Below, piece by piece: positions 1 through 8,953 of a stretch of DNA of 64,000 bases. The translations under genes and the position numbers were made by a program. Numbering within the stretch: position 1 is the stretch's first letter; every line of letters starts with the position of its first letter. The DNA comes from Sphingobacterium lumbrici (lineage in GTDB: Bacteria; Bacteroidota; Bacteroidia; Sphingobacteriales; Sphingobacteriaceae). The stretch covers positions 62,001 to 126,000 of the forward strand of contig NZ_SRZY01000023.1 of assembly GCF_006476045.1 (NCBI RefSeq), written 5' to 3'. The notes below the pieces were generated by a model. The model saw only the letters and a list, made by a program, of their open reading frames with translations. It made no database searches and had not been told where the DNA came from.

Positions 1-186
1 ATTGTGCTAAGCGGCAGAGGCGCGCGTGCAGGTAAGATGTTGCTGCCTTCGATAGAACAGGCTATTAACGAGTTCTGTATACCTCGTATTGCCGAAAAAA
101 CCACGATCATCTTATCAAACCTGCTAGAGGATGCCGAACTAATGGCTTCAGCAGGTTTGGTGGTAGAACATAGCCAGTTTAACTAA
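1..186 (+). CDS. ROK-family protein, C-terminal fragment
   Basis: The reading frame is open from the left window edge to the TAA at 184-186, so only about the last 61 residues are present. The segment GRGARAGKMLLPSIEQAI followed by IILSNLLEDAELMASAGLVV matches the usual C-terminal end of ROK proteins (sugar kinases and NagC/XylR-type regulators), where an AxLxGA-like motif closes the fold. Whether it is a kinase or a regulator depends on an N-terminal helix-turn-helix that lies outside the window. It sits 62 bp upstream of the susC-like gene on the same strand, so it may regulate or be co-transcribed with the uptake locus; that is inference. Confidence 0.7.
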   Translation: MVLSGRGARAGKMLLPSIEQAINEFCIPRIAEKTTIILSNLLEDAELMASAGLVVEHSQFN

Positions 187-248
187 CTAGTAACAATATT
201 ATGCAAACCAACTAACACAATTATATCATCAAATTAAAACTAAAAACA

Positions 249-3200
249 ATGAGAAAAATTTATCTAATGTGTCTATGTATACTATTGTTAGGCTGTATGG
301 CCACAACAGTATTTGCACAAAAAACCGTAACAGGAACGGTAAAGGATGCAAATGGCGAAACCCTGTCAGGTGTAAGTATTCGAGTCAAAAATATCCAAAA
401 ATCGACAAGTTCCGATGCAGAAGGTAAGTTTACCATTTCTGCAAATGAAAACGACATTTTGGTTTTTAGGTATATTGGGTACCAGCCAAAAGAAGTGGCA
501 GTCGGTACCTCTAACAACTTGAGCATAATTTTAGAGACTGCAATCGGTGACCTCGATGAAGTAGTCGTAACGGCTTTGGGTGTAAAACGAGAAAAGCGAG
601 CGTTAGGTTATGCTACTCAAACAGTATCCGGCAAAGATCTTACCGTTGCTCAAGCACCAACAATTGCACAAGGTTTAATGGGTAAAGTTGCCGGATTACA
701 AATTTCTCAGGCAGGTGGTGGTTCAGAAGGTAGCTCTTCAAGGATTGTCGTTAGGGGAAATACAACTTTTACCGGCGATAATAGGGCATTAATTATCGTA
801 GATGGTGTTGCTATCAATAACGACCCTATAAATGTAAACCGAAGTGCTGGTGGCGGTAGTGTATTGGGGGCACCAGGAGCAGATGTTTCGGGCTACAACG
901 ACTGGGGAACAGGCATGAATATGATTAATCCGGAAGATATCGAAAATATTACCGTATTAAAAGGGCCTTCTGCTGCGGCATTATATGGTGCTCGCGGTGC
1001 CAATGGAGTTATATTAATTACCCGCAAAAAGGGAGAAAATCGCTCGGGTTTAGGAGTAGATTATACCTTTTCTACGCGTAATACAGACGCTTTTTCAATG
1101 CTGGATTTTCAAAATGAATATGGCCAGGGAGGTGTAGGCTCAATGACTTCTGCTGATCAAAGCAAATGGTTTTCACGAAATGGTGCAGGCCAGCGTATGC
1201 AGGTAGGTAACAATACAAATTCGGGCACAAACTATACCGACAACTCACATGGTCCAATGCCTTATCCTAATGCCTTCGATTTTTACACTTACTTCAGTTA
1301 CCCGGGTAGTTATTCATGGGGGGCACGTTTTGATAATCAGCCCATCATGAATTACGATGGTGTACAGAGGCCATATTCTGAAAAACCAAATAACTGGAAA
1401 GCATTTTTCCCGAATGGCTCGGTAACTTCTCACAATGTTGCCGTTAATGCCGGGAACGAAAATGCTACTGCACGATTTTCTTATACAAGGAATGACACAA
1501 AGCCCAATATGATTAATAGTAATATGCAAAGCAATACGTTTAATTTAGGTTCGGTGTTAAAAATCAGCCAGAAAATGTCTGCAGAAATTACTTCCAGCTA
1601 TACCAATTTCAACAGGCTGAATGCTCCGCAACAAGGATCGGGCTGGCAGGCGGCACCTGTTTATTCCATGGCCAGAGATTTTGATCCGGATTTGGTTTTC
1701 TCACAACAATTCGGACCAAGTGGTGAACGCGTAAATTTTGGCGCATTGCCAAGTGTTCCCAATGCGCCTGCATATCCCTGGGGCACTGGATACCTAAACA
1801 ATCAGTACTGGAATTTATTAAAAAATAACGCAGATTTCACCCGTAACCAGTTTGTTGGTAGTGTTAAACTCACCGCCGATATAACAGATTGGTTAAATGT
1901 AACGGGATTGGGTGGTGTAGATAATTCTAATGACCTATTAGAGGTAAGAAATACGCCTGTAGATGTGTTGGGACAATCAGAAGGCCAATACCGTGAGGCT
2001 TTATCAAAATACCTAAGCCGAAACCTCAATGTATTTATGCGTGCTCATAAAGACAACCTATTTGGCAGAGAGATTAATGGTAGTATTACAGCCGGTGGTG
2101 AGTCTTATTTCAGAAATGATTATATTGTAAGTAACCAAACTTCCGGCAACTTTGTAAAACCATTTATATATGCGTTAAACAATGGTGCTGCTAATCCTCC
2201 GCCAGCAGATGAAGTTAGGTTTGCTAAAAAAATTAATTCCGTTTACTCTTTCTTAAATCTTTCCTACAAAAACCAGTTGTTCCTGGAAGCGACTGCACGT
2301 AACGACTGGTCAAGCACACTACCGCTAGTCAATAATACATATTTTTACCCTTCAGTTAACGTGGGCTATGTTTTCACAGACGGAATTAAAAACCTGCAAA
2401 CAAGTATGCCTTGGTTAAATTTTGGTAAACTGAAAGCCTCTTATGCTGAAACAGGTAGTGATGCTGATCCTTATGCTATCCACAATTTGCTTGAGAATGT
2501 GGTGTACAATGGACAGCAGGCCCAAAGTCTTCCCAGTATTTTAAAAACAGACGGTATTAAACCGGCAAGAAGTAAGTCATTTGAACTAGGGCTAAACCTT
2601 GGGTTCTTTAACAGCAGATTGAATGTGGATATTACGGCTTATACCATGAAGAGTTTTAACCAGATATTGGACAATCCAATTCCTCTTTCTTCAGGATACA
2701 GTGGCATTACCATTAATACTGGCTCACTCGGAAACAAAGGTATTGAATTTATTGTGAGTGGAAGCCCGATCAGGAATAAAGACTTCAGCTGGGATGTGTC
2801 TATTAGTGGTGCCAGCTCCAACACTAAAGTGCTTGCTCTTTCAGAAGGCATTGACGAGTTAAATCTTGGCAGTTATTTTGGTGGAGCCGGTGTTTCACAG
2901 CGTGTAAAAGTAGGTGAATATTATGGCACATTATATGGCAGGGATTTCACTTACCTCAATGGCCAAAAGGTAGTAAAGCGTGCTGAAGGCACAAACGGAC
3001 AACCTGTAACCTTTACTACAGGAGGTAATACCTATTATGCAGGTACACAATGGGTGCTTACACCAGATGAAGTACCAATTGGAAATTCACAACCGGCCAT
3101 GACCGGTGGTATTAGCAATACATTCCGCTATAAAAACTTCTCCTTATACCTCTTGGCTGATGCCAAAATAGGTGGAGACACTTATTTTGGATCTTATGCA

Positions 3201-3677
3201 GCTGCTATGGGAAGCGGTACCATTAAAGAAACACTGAAAGAACGTAATGGTGGCGGTTTGCCATTAACTTATCCTGATGGTACAACAGCAAATACAGGTA
3301 TCAATTTTGGAGGTGTCTTTGCAGACGGAACACCTAATAATGATGTCGTACATCACCTTTGGTATTATGCAGGTACTTTTTCTGCATGGAACCATTTAGG
3401 CAGGCCGACTTCAGCAAGTGTATTTGAAAACTCCTGGATGAAAATGAGGGAAATTGCACTTACTTACCAGCTCCCTCAGCAATTAGTGAAGAAAACAAAA
3501 ATTATGCACAACCTGTCTGTATCATTGATAGGGCGTGACCTGTTTTACATCTTTACAACTATACCAAAAGGTTTAAATCCTGAAGGTGTAAATGGTATCG
3601 GTAATATTCAAGGTATTGAATATTCTTCTATGCCACGAGTTCGTTCCTTTGGTTTCACCTTAAAAACTTCATTATAA
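249..3677 (+). CDS. SusC/RagA-family TonB-linked outer membrane transporter
   Basis: This 1142-residue protein is a full-length SusC-type TonB-dependent transporter, which forms the outer-membrane barrel importing oligosaccharides or other large nutrients. Visible parts are a signal peptide ending at VFAQ (about residue 24), a carboxypeptidase-regulatory-like domain (about 25-95, starting TVTGTVKDANGETLSGVSI), the DEVVVTALGVKREKRALGY junction typical of the family, and the plug domain with PSAAALYGARGANGVILITR. The remainder is beta-barrel, ending FGFTLKTSL. The susD-like gene follows after 45 bp, the standard pairing. The substrate cannot be read from the sequence; the flanking ROK protein and NagB suggest an amino sugar or chitin-type oligosaccharide. 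No glycoside hydrolase or SusE/F gene follows. Confidence 0.95.
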   Translation: MRKIYLMCLCILLLGCMATTVFAQKTVTGTVKDANGETLSGVSIRVKNIQKSTSSDAEGKFTISANENDILVFRYIGYQPKEVAVGTSNNLSIILETAIGDLDEVVVTALGVKREKRALGYATQTVSGKDLTVAQAPTIAQGLMGKVAGLQISQAGGGSEGSSSRIVVRGNTTFTGDNRALIIVDGVAINNDPINVNRSAGGGSVLGAPGADVSGYNDWGTGMNMINPEDIENITVLKGPSAAALYGARGANGVILITRKKGENRSGLGVDYTFSTRNTDAFSMLDFQNEYGQGGVGSMTSADQSKWFSRNGAGQRMQVGNNTNSGTNYTDNSHGPMPYPNAFDFYTYFSYPGSYSWGARFDNQPIMNYDGVQRPYSEKPNNWKAFFPNGSVTSHNVAVNAGNENATARFSYTRNDTKPNMINSNMQSNTFNLGSVLKISQKMSAEITSSYTNFNRLNAPQQGSGWQAAPVYSMARDFDPDLVFSQQFGPSGERVNFGALPSVPNAPAYPWGTGYLNNQYWNLLKNNADFTRNQFVGSVKLTADITDWLNVTGLGGVDNSNDLLEVRNTPVDVLGQSEGQYREALSKYLSRNLNVFMRAHKDNLFGREINGSITAGGESYFRNDYIVSNQTSGNFVKPFIYALNNGAANPPPADEVRFAKKINSVYSFLNLSYKNQLFLEATARNDWSSTLPLVNNTYFYPSVNVGYVFTDGIKNLQTSMPWLNFGKLKASYAETGSDADPYAIHNLLENVVYNGQQAQSLPSILKTDGIKPARSKSFELGLNLGFFNSRLNVDITAYTMKSFNQILDNPIPLSSGYSGITINTGSLGNKGIEFIVSGSPIRNKDFSWDVSISGASSNTKVLALSEGIDELNLGSYFGGAGVSQRVKVGEYYGTLYGRDFTYLNGQKVVKRAEGTNGQPVTFTTGGNTYYAGTQWVLTPDEVPIGNSQPAMTGGISNTFRYKNFSLYLLADAKIGGDTYFGSYAAAMGSGTIKETLKERNGGGLPLTYPDGTTANTGINFGGVFADGTPNNDVVHHLWYYAGTFSAWNHLGRPTSASVFENSWMKMREIALTYQLPQQLVKKTKIMHNLSVSLIGRDLFYIFTTIPKGLNPEGVNGIGNIQGIEYSSMPRVRSFGFTLKTSL

Positions 3678-3722
3678 GTTTTTGCATTTTTAGCGATGCG
3701 TTAAATTAAAAATAAAATTATT

Positions 3723-5369
3723 ATGCAAATACAACATAAAATCATACAAGGTATGCTTGGGCTTACCCTGATAACAATGGGCGTTTCGTGCACCAAAGGT
3801 TTTGAAGATTTAAATAAACCGTATAAGGATGTTTCAGTCTCTACGGCCTCGCCGGCAGGTATTTTCAATAACCTGGCCCGTCGGGCAACTGACGAGGATT
3901 ATACCTTATACACCGGTTTATTTATGCCTATTACCAATCAAATGGGCACTCAAAACGTAGCGATTAATATTACCAATTATACAAGTTCATATTGGAACAA
4001 TTATTATCCCGATCTGGCAGATTATAAACAGTTACTTAAGCTGATTGATGCAAGCCCTAGTCCTGAGAGCTACACCAATGTGCAATCAATGGCAACCATA
4101 CTCATCGGTTATAAAACGTTACAGATGCTCGACAGGTATGGCAGTATACCTTATTCGCAGGCAGGTGTAGCGAGCGAAGGGCCAGAAATGTATCGTCCGG
4201 CGTATGACGATCAGGCAACTGTTTACAAATCGGTATTAGCAGATTTAGCGACAGCTGTTAGCTCGATGAAAACAGGTGCTGCAGCAAGTTCACAAGTTGC
4301 TTTAGGCACATACGAATCCTTCTTGAACAGTGATTACGATGCCTGGGTAAAATTTGGAAATGCCATAAGATTACGTTATGCCGTTCGCTTGTATGCAAAA
4401 GAGCAGCAACTGGCAAGTAGTATTATTACAGATATTATTGGTGGTAATAAGCCGCTGGCAAATGACATATCCTATGGTAATAACCAGATTAATATGCGCA
4501 AAAACAATGTCGGAATATATCCTACGCTGTTAGCGGCCGGCAGTATACCAGGCAGCTGGGGTGACAGATTCTTTTACGCATTCCGTGAAACATCGGTAAG
4601 CAGTATAAGGCTCAGCGATAATCTGTGGAATCAAATATCTGCGACTAATGCAGATGATGGGTCGGGTATTTATGATCCTCGCAGTTATGTGTGGTTTATG
4701 CCAAATAATGCCGGTAAATGGGTACCACAGAAGCAAGACAGGTCTGAACTGGAAGGGGGAACCAATATTTATCCTAATGCGGATGCGCCTTTGGCACCCA
4801 ATTCATTTCCTGACAACAAGTTTGCCGGCTTTAACTGGTACCTTATTCGTGATTGGGAGCAATTCCCTTACGTGCTCATATCAGAAGCAGATGTGCATTT
4901 CCTGAAAGCAGAAATTTATGCAAAAGGTATGGGGGTAGCGGTAGACTGGGTGAAAGCCGAAGCTGAATATAAAGCAGGATTAACCTCTTCCATTAACTAT
5001 TGGTATAGTTATGCCGCTAGTAATACGGGTGGGATCTGGCCTACAGGAAGCAGACCTACATTAGGGCCTACTACGATTGCCACTTTTTTAGCACATCCTA
5101 AAGTAGCATTTATACCTGCTGACCATGCAGGAAATCTTCAAAAGATCATCACACAGGCCTGGCTTGCTGCTATTTTCGAAGCTCCGGAAGCTTGGGCAAT
5201 TGTTAGAAGAACAGGAATGACTCCAACAACAACAGCAGCAGCTACGCAATACAATAAAATGCCGTACCCTGCTGATGAAGCGACAAATAATCGTGAAAAT
5301 TGGATGAACGCAAGTGGCGGTGCTGACCCTGGTGCTGAAATGATGAAGAAAGTATATTGGATGCCTTAA
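3723..5369 (+). CDS. SusD/RagB-family nutrient-binding lipoprotein
   Basis: This 548-residue protein is the surface lipoprotein partner of the preceding SusC. A lipoprotein signal ends in TMGVSC, placing the lipidated cysteine near residue 23. The family pattern is visible in TSSYWNNYYPDLADYKQLL, the TPR-like helices around ILIGYKTLQMLDRYGSIPYS, and the late segment FLKAEIYAKG. It resembles the SusD-like branch described as starch-binding associating with outer membrane (PF12771-like) more than classical SusD; that is a judgement from memory of the family. It is probably translated from the same mRNA as susC, and two hairpins at 5461-5548 end the unit. Substrate unknown; amino sugar is an inference from the neighbours. 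Confidence 0.92.
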   Translation: MQIQHKIIQGMLGLTLITMGVSCTKGFEDLNKPYKDVSVSTASPAGIFNNLARRATDEDYTLYTGLFMPITNQMGTQNVAINITNYTSSYWNNYYPDLADYKQLLKLIDASPSPESYTNVQSMATILIGYKTLQMLDRYGSIPYSQAGVASEGPEMYRPAYDDQATVYKSVLADLATAVSSMKTGAAASSQVALGTYESFLNSDYDAWVKFGNAIRLRYAVRLYAKEQQLASSIITDIIGGNKPLANDISYGNNQINMRKNNVGIYPTLLAAGSIPGSWGDRFFYAFRETSVSSIRLSDNLWNQISATNADDGSGIYDPRSYVWFMPNNAGKWVPQKQDRSELEGGTNIYPNADAPLAPNSFPDNKFAGFNWYLIRDWEQFPYVLISEADVHFLKAEIYAKGMGVAVDWVKAEAEYKAGLTSSINYWYSYAASNTGGIWPTGSRPTLGPTTIATFLAHPKVAFIPADHAGNLQKIITQAWLAAIFEAPEAWAIVRRTGMTPTTTAAATQYNKMPYPADEATNNRENWMNASGGADPGAEMMKKVYWMP

Positions 5370-5460
5370 AGGGATCTAAAACAATTTGAAATATATTTCA
5401 TAAACATAATACAGCAGTTATGAAATGTAGTGCTCAATGTGGTTTCTAAATTTGATTTTT

Positions 5461-5492
5461 CTAAAGGGGTACTAAAATAAAGCCCCCTTTAG
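5461..5492 (+). terminator. Hairpin after the susCD unit
   Basis: CTAAAGGGG pairs perfectly with CCCCTTTAG around a 14-nt loop, about 90 bp after the susD stop codon. The following AAAATC is not a strong U-tract, so the stronger hairpin at 5511-5548 may do most of the termination. Confidence 0.5.
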
Positions 5493-5510
5493 AAAATCAG
5501 GAAGAAAAGA

Positions 5511-5548
5511 AAAAGGGCTTGTACATTGTTAAGTGTACAAGCCCTTTT
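5511..5548. terminator. Bidirectional terminator between susD and nagB
   Basis: AAAAGGGCTTGTACA and TGTACAAGCCCTTTT form a perfect 15-bp stem around an 8-nt loop. The A-rich left arm and T-rich right arm give a U-tract in both directions, which suits two convergent genes. Confidence 0.85.
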
Positions 5549-5564
5549 CTGATTATTATAAAAC

Positions 5565-7487
5565 TTAGTCAAATTTCCACCGGACAAAGGCCTCGATGGC
5601 TTCGTAATTGGCTAAACCTAACTTATGGTATAAACTCGCAGTATCACTGGTACGATCTTCGGCACGCACCCAGAATTCACGTGGATCATCACCCGGGAAA
5701 ACCGGAAGATCTTTTTGTGACTGGTGTTTGAAGATGGCTAAACGTTTCCGTTTTACTTCTTGTGGTGAAAGCGGTACGGCCATCTCTATTTCATGAATCG
5801 GATACTCATGCCATGCACCACGGTACAGCCACAGCCAACAGTCTTTCGTCCACTCGTCTGTCTTCGATAAGCGGTGTAATGCTTCAAATAAAATATCAAA
5901 ACATACTTTATGTGTTCCATGTGGGTCTGCAAAATCACCCGCAGCAAAAACCTGATGTGGTTTTACTTTGCGAAGCAATTCAATAGTTTGTTGGATATCA
6001 TCCTCATAAGAGACCTCCTTTGAAAATTTTCCTCTATCATAGAATGGTAATGCCTGGAAATGTATATTTTCATCTGGCAGACCTACAAAGCGTGCCCCTG
6101 CAATGGCTTCTCCCTTGCGAATAAATGCCTTAGTGATACGAATAATTTCGGGATCAACCTGATTTGGTTGCTTTGTCTTGAAAAATCTCCTCGCTTCTTC
6201 GTACACTTTACGTGCTGTACTATTATCATCGTCAATTGCTTGCTCAAAATCCATAACGAATTCCAGGTAACGCAACACATCATCATCCCATACTGCTGTA
6301 TTACCCGAAGTCTGATAAGCCACATGAACGTTATGACCTTGGTCTGCTAAGCGAATAAATGTACCTCCCATTGAAATCACATCATCATCAGGGTGTGGAG
6401 AGAACAACAATACATTCTTTCGTGCGGGTTCGGCACGCTCCGGACGGTTGCTATCATCGACATTCGGCTTTCCTCCCGGCCATCCGGTAATGGTACGCTG
6501 TAATTCGTTGAAAATACGGATATTGATACTATAAGCTGGCCCCTGCTCAGTTACAAGCTGCGCCATACCATGATTATTGTAATCGTCATCTGTTAACTTC
6601 AGAATGGCTTTATTCAGGTACAACGACAACCATACAACGGCTTTTTTAGCTAACGATTCTGTCCAGATGACATCTTCAGCCAACCAAGGTAAATCAAAAC
6701 GTGTCAGCAAGGAAGCGGCATCTTGATCCAACACAAATTCTACCTTGTCGGATAATTGCAGATAAGTTGCCGGAATATCGGAAGATATATCACCTTCGAT
6801 AGCTTTTTTTACAATCTCTGCCTTCTTCTCATTCCAAGCCATCAAAATAATTTCCTTCGCTTTGAATATAGTACCCACACCCATGGTAATCGCTTTGGTT
6901 GGCACATTTTCTTTACCACCAAAATCACGGGAAGCATCTCTTCGTGTCAAATCATCTAACGTAACAAGACGTGTTCCTGAATTAGGTGCAGACCCTGGTT
7001 CGTTAAAACCGATATGACCTGTACGTCCAATACCGAGAATCTGAATATCTAGTCCACCGAAAGAAGATATTTTTTGCTCATATCCTTCGCAGAATGCGGG
7101 TACTTCTTCCAATGTCAGTGTTCCGTCTGGAATATTGATATTTTCTGTGGGAATGTCGATATGATCAAATAATTGATTGTTCATAAACTGAACATAACTT
7201 TGATCGGCTGTCGGTTGCATCGGATAGTATTCATCTAAGTTGAAAGTCACGACATTTTTAAAGCTCAGACTTTCTTCTTTGTGCATACGAACCAACTCTT
7301 TGTAGACTTTGGTCGGAGTTGCCCCTGTAGCTAAACCTAATACAGCGGTTTCACCCTTTTCTTGTTTTTCTTTGATAATGGAAGCAATACGTCTTGCAAC
7401 ATCTAGTGAGGCCGCATCTTGATCTGGATATACCTTTACAGGTACTTTTTCAAAACGAGTCTCCTCTAACAAATTTAATCTTGCCAT
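5565..7487 (-). CDS. nagB: Glucosamine-6-phosphate deaminase fused to a PIG-L (LmbE-like) deacetylase domain
   Basis: This 640-residue protein has two domains. Residues 1 to about 280 are NagB-like, the enzyme converting glucosamine 6-phosphate to fructose 6-phosphate and ammonia; motifs are GLATGATPTKVYKEL (51-65), NLDEYYPM (83-90) and GIGRTGHIGFNEP (152-164). Residues from about 355 form a PIG-L/LmbE zinc-dependent deacetylase domain with the metal motif PHPDDD (364-369) and a later ADPHGTH. The fusion could deacetylate and deaminate an amino sugar in one polypeptide, but the PIG-L substrate is unknown. The position equivalent to the catalytic Asp141 of E. coli NagB (GVGNDGH) is threonine here (T156); other bacterial NagB proteins also vary at this position, so this need not mean loss of activity. 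The gene is convergent with susCD and has its own TAnnTTTG promoter upstream. Confidence 0.92.
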   Translation of the reverse strand: MARLNLLEETRFEKVPVKVYPDQDAASLDVARRIASIIKEKQEKGETAVLGLATGATPTKVYKELVRMHKEESLSFKNVVTFNLDEYYPMQPTADQSYVQFMNNQLFDHIDIPTENINIPDGTLTLEEVPAFCEGYEQKISSFGGLDIQILGIGRTGHIGFNEPGSAPNSGTRLVTLDDLTRRDASRDFGGKENVPTKAITMGVGTIFKAKEIILMAWNEKKAEIVKKAIEGDISSDIPATYLQLSDKVEFVLDQDAASLLTRFDLPWLAEDVIWTESLAKKAVVWLSLYLNKAILKLTDDDYNNHGMAQLVTEQGPAYSINIRIFNELQRTITGWPGGKPNVDDSNRPERAEPARKNVLLFSPHPDDDVISMGGTFIRLADQGHNVHVAYQTSGNTAVWDDDVLRYLEFVMDFEQAIDDDNSTARKVYEEARRFFKTKQPNQVDPEIIRITKAFIRKGEAIAGARFVGLPDENIHFQALPFYDRGKFSKEVSYEDDIQQTIELLRKVKPHQVFAAGDFADPHGTHKVCFDILFEALHRLSKTDEWTKDCWLWLYRGAWHEYPIHEIEMAVPLSPQEVKRKRLAIFKHQSQKDLPVFPGDDPREFWVRAEDRTSDTASLYHKLGLANYEAIEAFVRWKFD

Positions 7488-7519
7488 TGGTAAGGAATAA
7501 TAATTTAGAACGTGAATAA

Positions 7520-7527
7520 CAAATTTA
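7520..7527 (-). promoter_or_regulatory. Bacteroidota -7 promoter element of nagB
   Basis: TAAATTTG on the minus strand matches TAnnTTTG and lies about 33 nt before the nagB start codon. Confidence 0.5.
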
Positions 7528-7611
7528 GAAATAAAAACCTCGATTTGTTAATAAACTAATATTTTTTTTGCTGTTTCATGCGCTTTTTATGTTCGCAAAC
7601 GTTTGTCTGTC

Positions 7612-8149
7612 CTATAATTCTTTTAAATACTGGATTGCAGAACCTAACGTTTCTTCTTTTTTAGCAAAACAGATTCGCAAGAGGTGCTGACCAAAAGAGG
7701 CTACTATAAACGATCTGTCCCGTAAAACAGGATATCGAATTACACTTCATCACTCAACACATAGATATTTCGGTCTGCTATAAACCGTTCTAAAGCCACT
7801 AAATCTTCTTGTGCCTGAATGGATTCCCGTAGGATTATTGATTTCAAAATATGGGAGCCTGTAAGCGAACAGGGAGTACCTTGCCACCGAAAACTTCTAC
7901 ACTGGGTTTATACGAATCGTACGCAGATTCGAAAATGTAGTCGAAGCTCCATTATGCCGGGCATCGGCGCATACTGATTAAACCCTTGGGCATATATGCA
8001 GTCACAAGGTTGATTCATTCGGGATCGGCCGGAAGATCAGGAAATCCTTGTGATAAATTAACAGCGCCATGCGCATTGGAAAGGGCTGTCATCTGTGAAA
8101 AGATACTCACAGTGGTTTCGGGAAGCTTGGACGAGAAGAAATTTTTCAT
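7612..8149 (-). pseudogene. Decayed methionine-type PLP aminotransferase
   Basis: Read on the minus strand, this stretch contains ordered pieces of a class I/II aminotransferase of the methionine/kynurenine type. It begins at an ATG (8147-8149) with KLPETTVSIFSQMTALSN and NLSQGFPDLPADPE, then a stop. Other frames continue with GFNQYAPMPG, YDSYKPSVEVFGGKVLPV, INNPTGIHSGT and NIYVLSDEV followed by a stop. Next comes RDRSFIVASFG, joined directly to the C-terminal RICFAKKEETLGSAIQYL and a TAG. The motifs occur in the correct order but in changing frames with in-frame stops, and the section between the VASFG region and the C-terminus, where the PLP lysine should lie, is deleted. An intact enzyme would be about 380 residues; only about 180 codons' worth remain. 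It is a genuine wreck, not a sequencing slip, because several independent lesions are present. Confidence 0.85.
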
Positions 8150-8182
8150 AGATATGTATATCTTTACATAAATTTTAATGAC

Positions 8183-8851
8183 ATGATTAGATTACTATTA
8201 TCCCTATTGCTAATGATTCCGGTTCTTTTATGTGCCCAGTCAAAAGAGGAGCTCATGGCACAAATAAAAGATAAACCAACCGAAATTGCTACAATCCGCT
8301 TAATTCAACGTGTTGGAGGATATGATCCAGACCATAAGGAGTTAAGAACGCTCTTTAAAGGATTAGATAAAAAAGTAAAAAAATCAAACGAAGGTAAAAT
8401 CTTCGAACGCTATTTGGATGCATTGAAAAACAGCTCGGTTGGAAAAAAAGCGCCGGGTATTACGCAATTGGATTTAAGTGGTGAACCATATTCGCTGCAA
8501 GATCTGAAAGGTAAGTATGTATTAGTGGACTTTTGGGCTTCATGGTGCCCTCCTTGCCGCGAAGAAAACCCTAATCTAGTCGCGACATATACCGAATTCA
8601 AAGACAAAAATTTTGAGATATTGGGTGTTTCCCTGGATAAGGAATTCGAACCGTGGAAAAAGGCAATCGAAGACGATAAGCTGACCTGGAAACATATTTC
8701 AGATTTACAGTATTGGAACAACGGAGCTGCACAGACTTATGGCATTAAAGCAATCCCACAGAATGTACTGGTGAATCCCGAAGGAATTATTATCGCAAAG
8801 AACATTCATGGAGAAGCGCTAAAAGATAAGCTACGAGAGGTACTGAAGTAG
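8183..8851 (+). CDS. TlpA-like thioredoxin-fold thiol-disulfide oxidoreductase
   Basis: This 222-residue protein has a signal peptide (MIRLLLSLLLMIPVLLCAQS), a helical region of about 60 residues and a C-terminal thioredoxin-fold domain of the TlpA/ResA/AhpC-TSA type. The redox motif is WCPPC at 121-125, and the cis-proline loop reads GIKAIPQNVLV. Such proteins act in the periplasm or at the outer face of the inner membrane, reducing disulfides for cytochrome maturation or general redox repair; the partner cannot be told from the sequence. It stands alone between the aminotransferase wreck and ksgA. The ATG at 8183 is the only start that keeps a full signal peptide. Confidence 0.88.
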   Translation: MIRLLLSLLLMIPVLLCAQSKEELMAQIKDKPTEIATIRLIQRVGGYDPDHKELRTLFKGLDKKVKKSNEGKIFERYLDALKNSSVGKKAPGITQLDLSGEPYSLQDLKGKYVLVDFWASWCPPCREENPNLVATYTEFKDKNFEILGVSLDKEFEPWKKAIEDDKLTWKHISDLQYWNNGAAQTYGIKAIPQNVLVNPEGIIIAKNIHGEALKDKLREVLK

Positions 8852-8930
8852 AGCCGGGTTTAAATTAATCCTCCTTATTTCTTAACCTCCCTCTCCAATA
8901 AAATTACAATAGTAGCAAAACATAAAATAG

Positions 8931-8938
8931 TATCTTTG
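8931..8938 (+). promoter_or_regulatory. -7 promoter element of ksgA
   Basis: TATCTTTG fits TAnnTTTG and ends 15 nt before the ksgA ATG at 8954, which leaves a very short leader. Confidence 0.6.
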
Positions 8939-8953
8939 TACCAAATAGATATT

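Noticed and set aside
5519..6350. Several plus-strand frames opposite nagB
   Set aside because: They are shadows of the nagB coding sequence on the other strand and show no independent motif or start signal.
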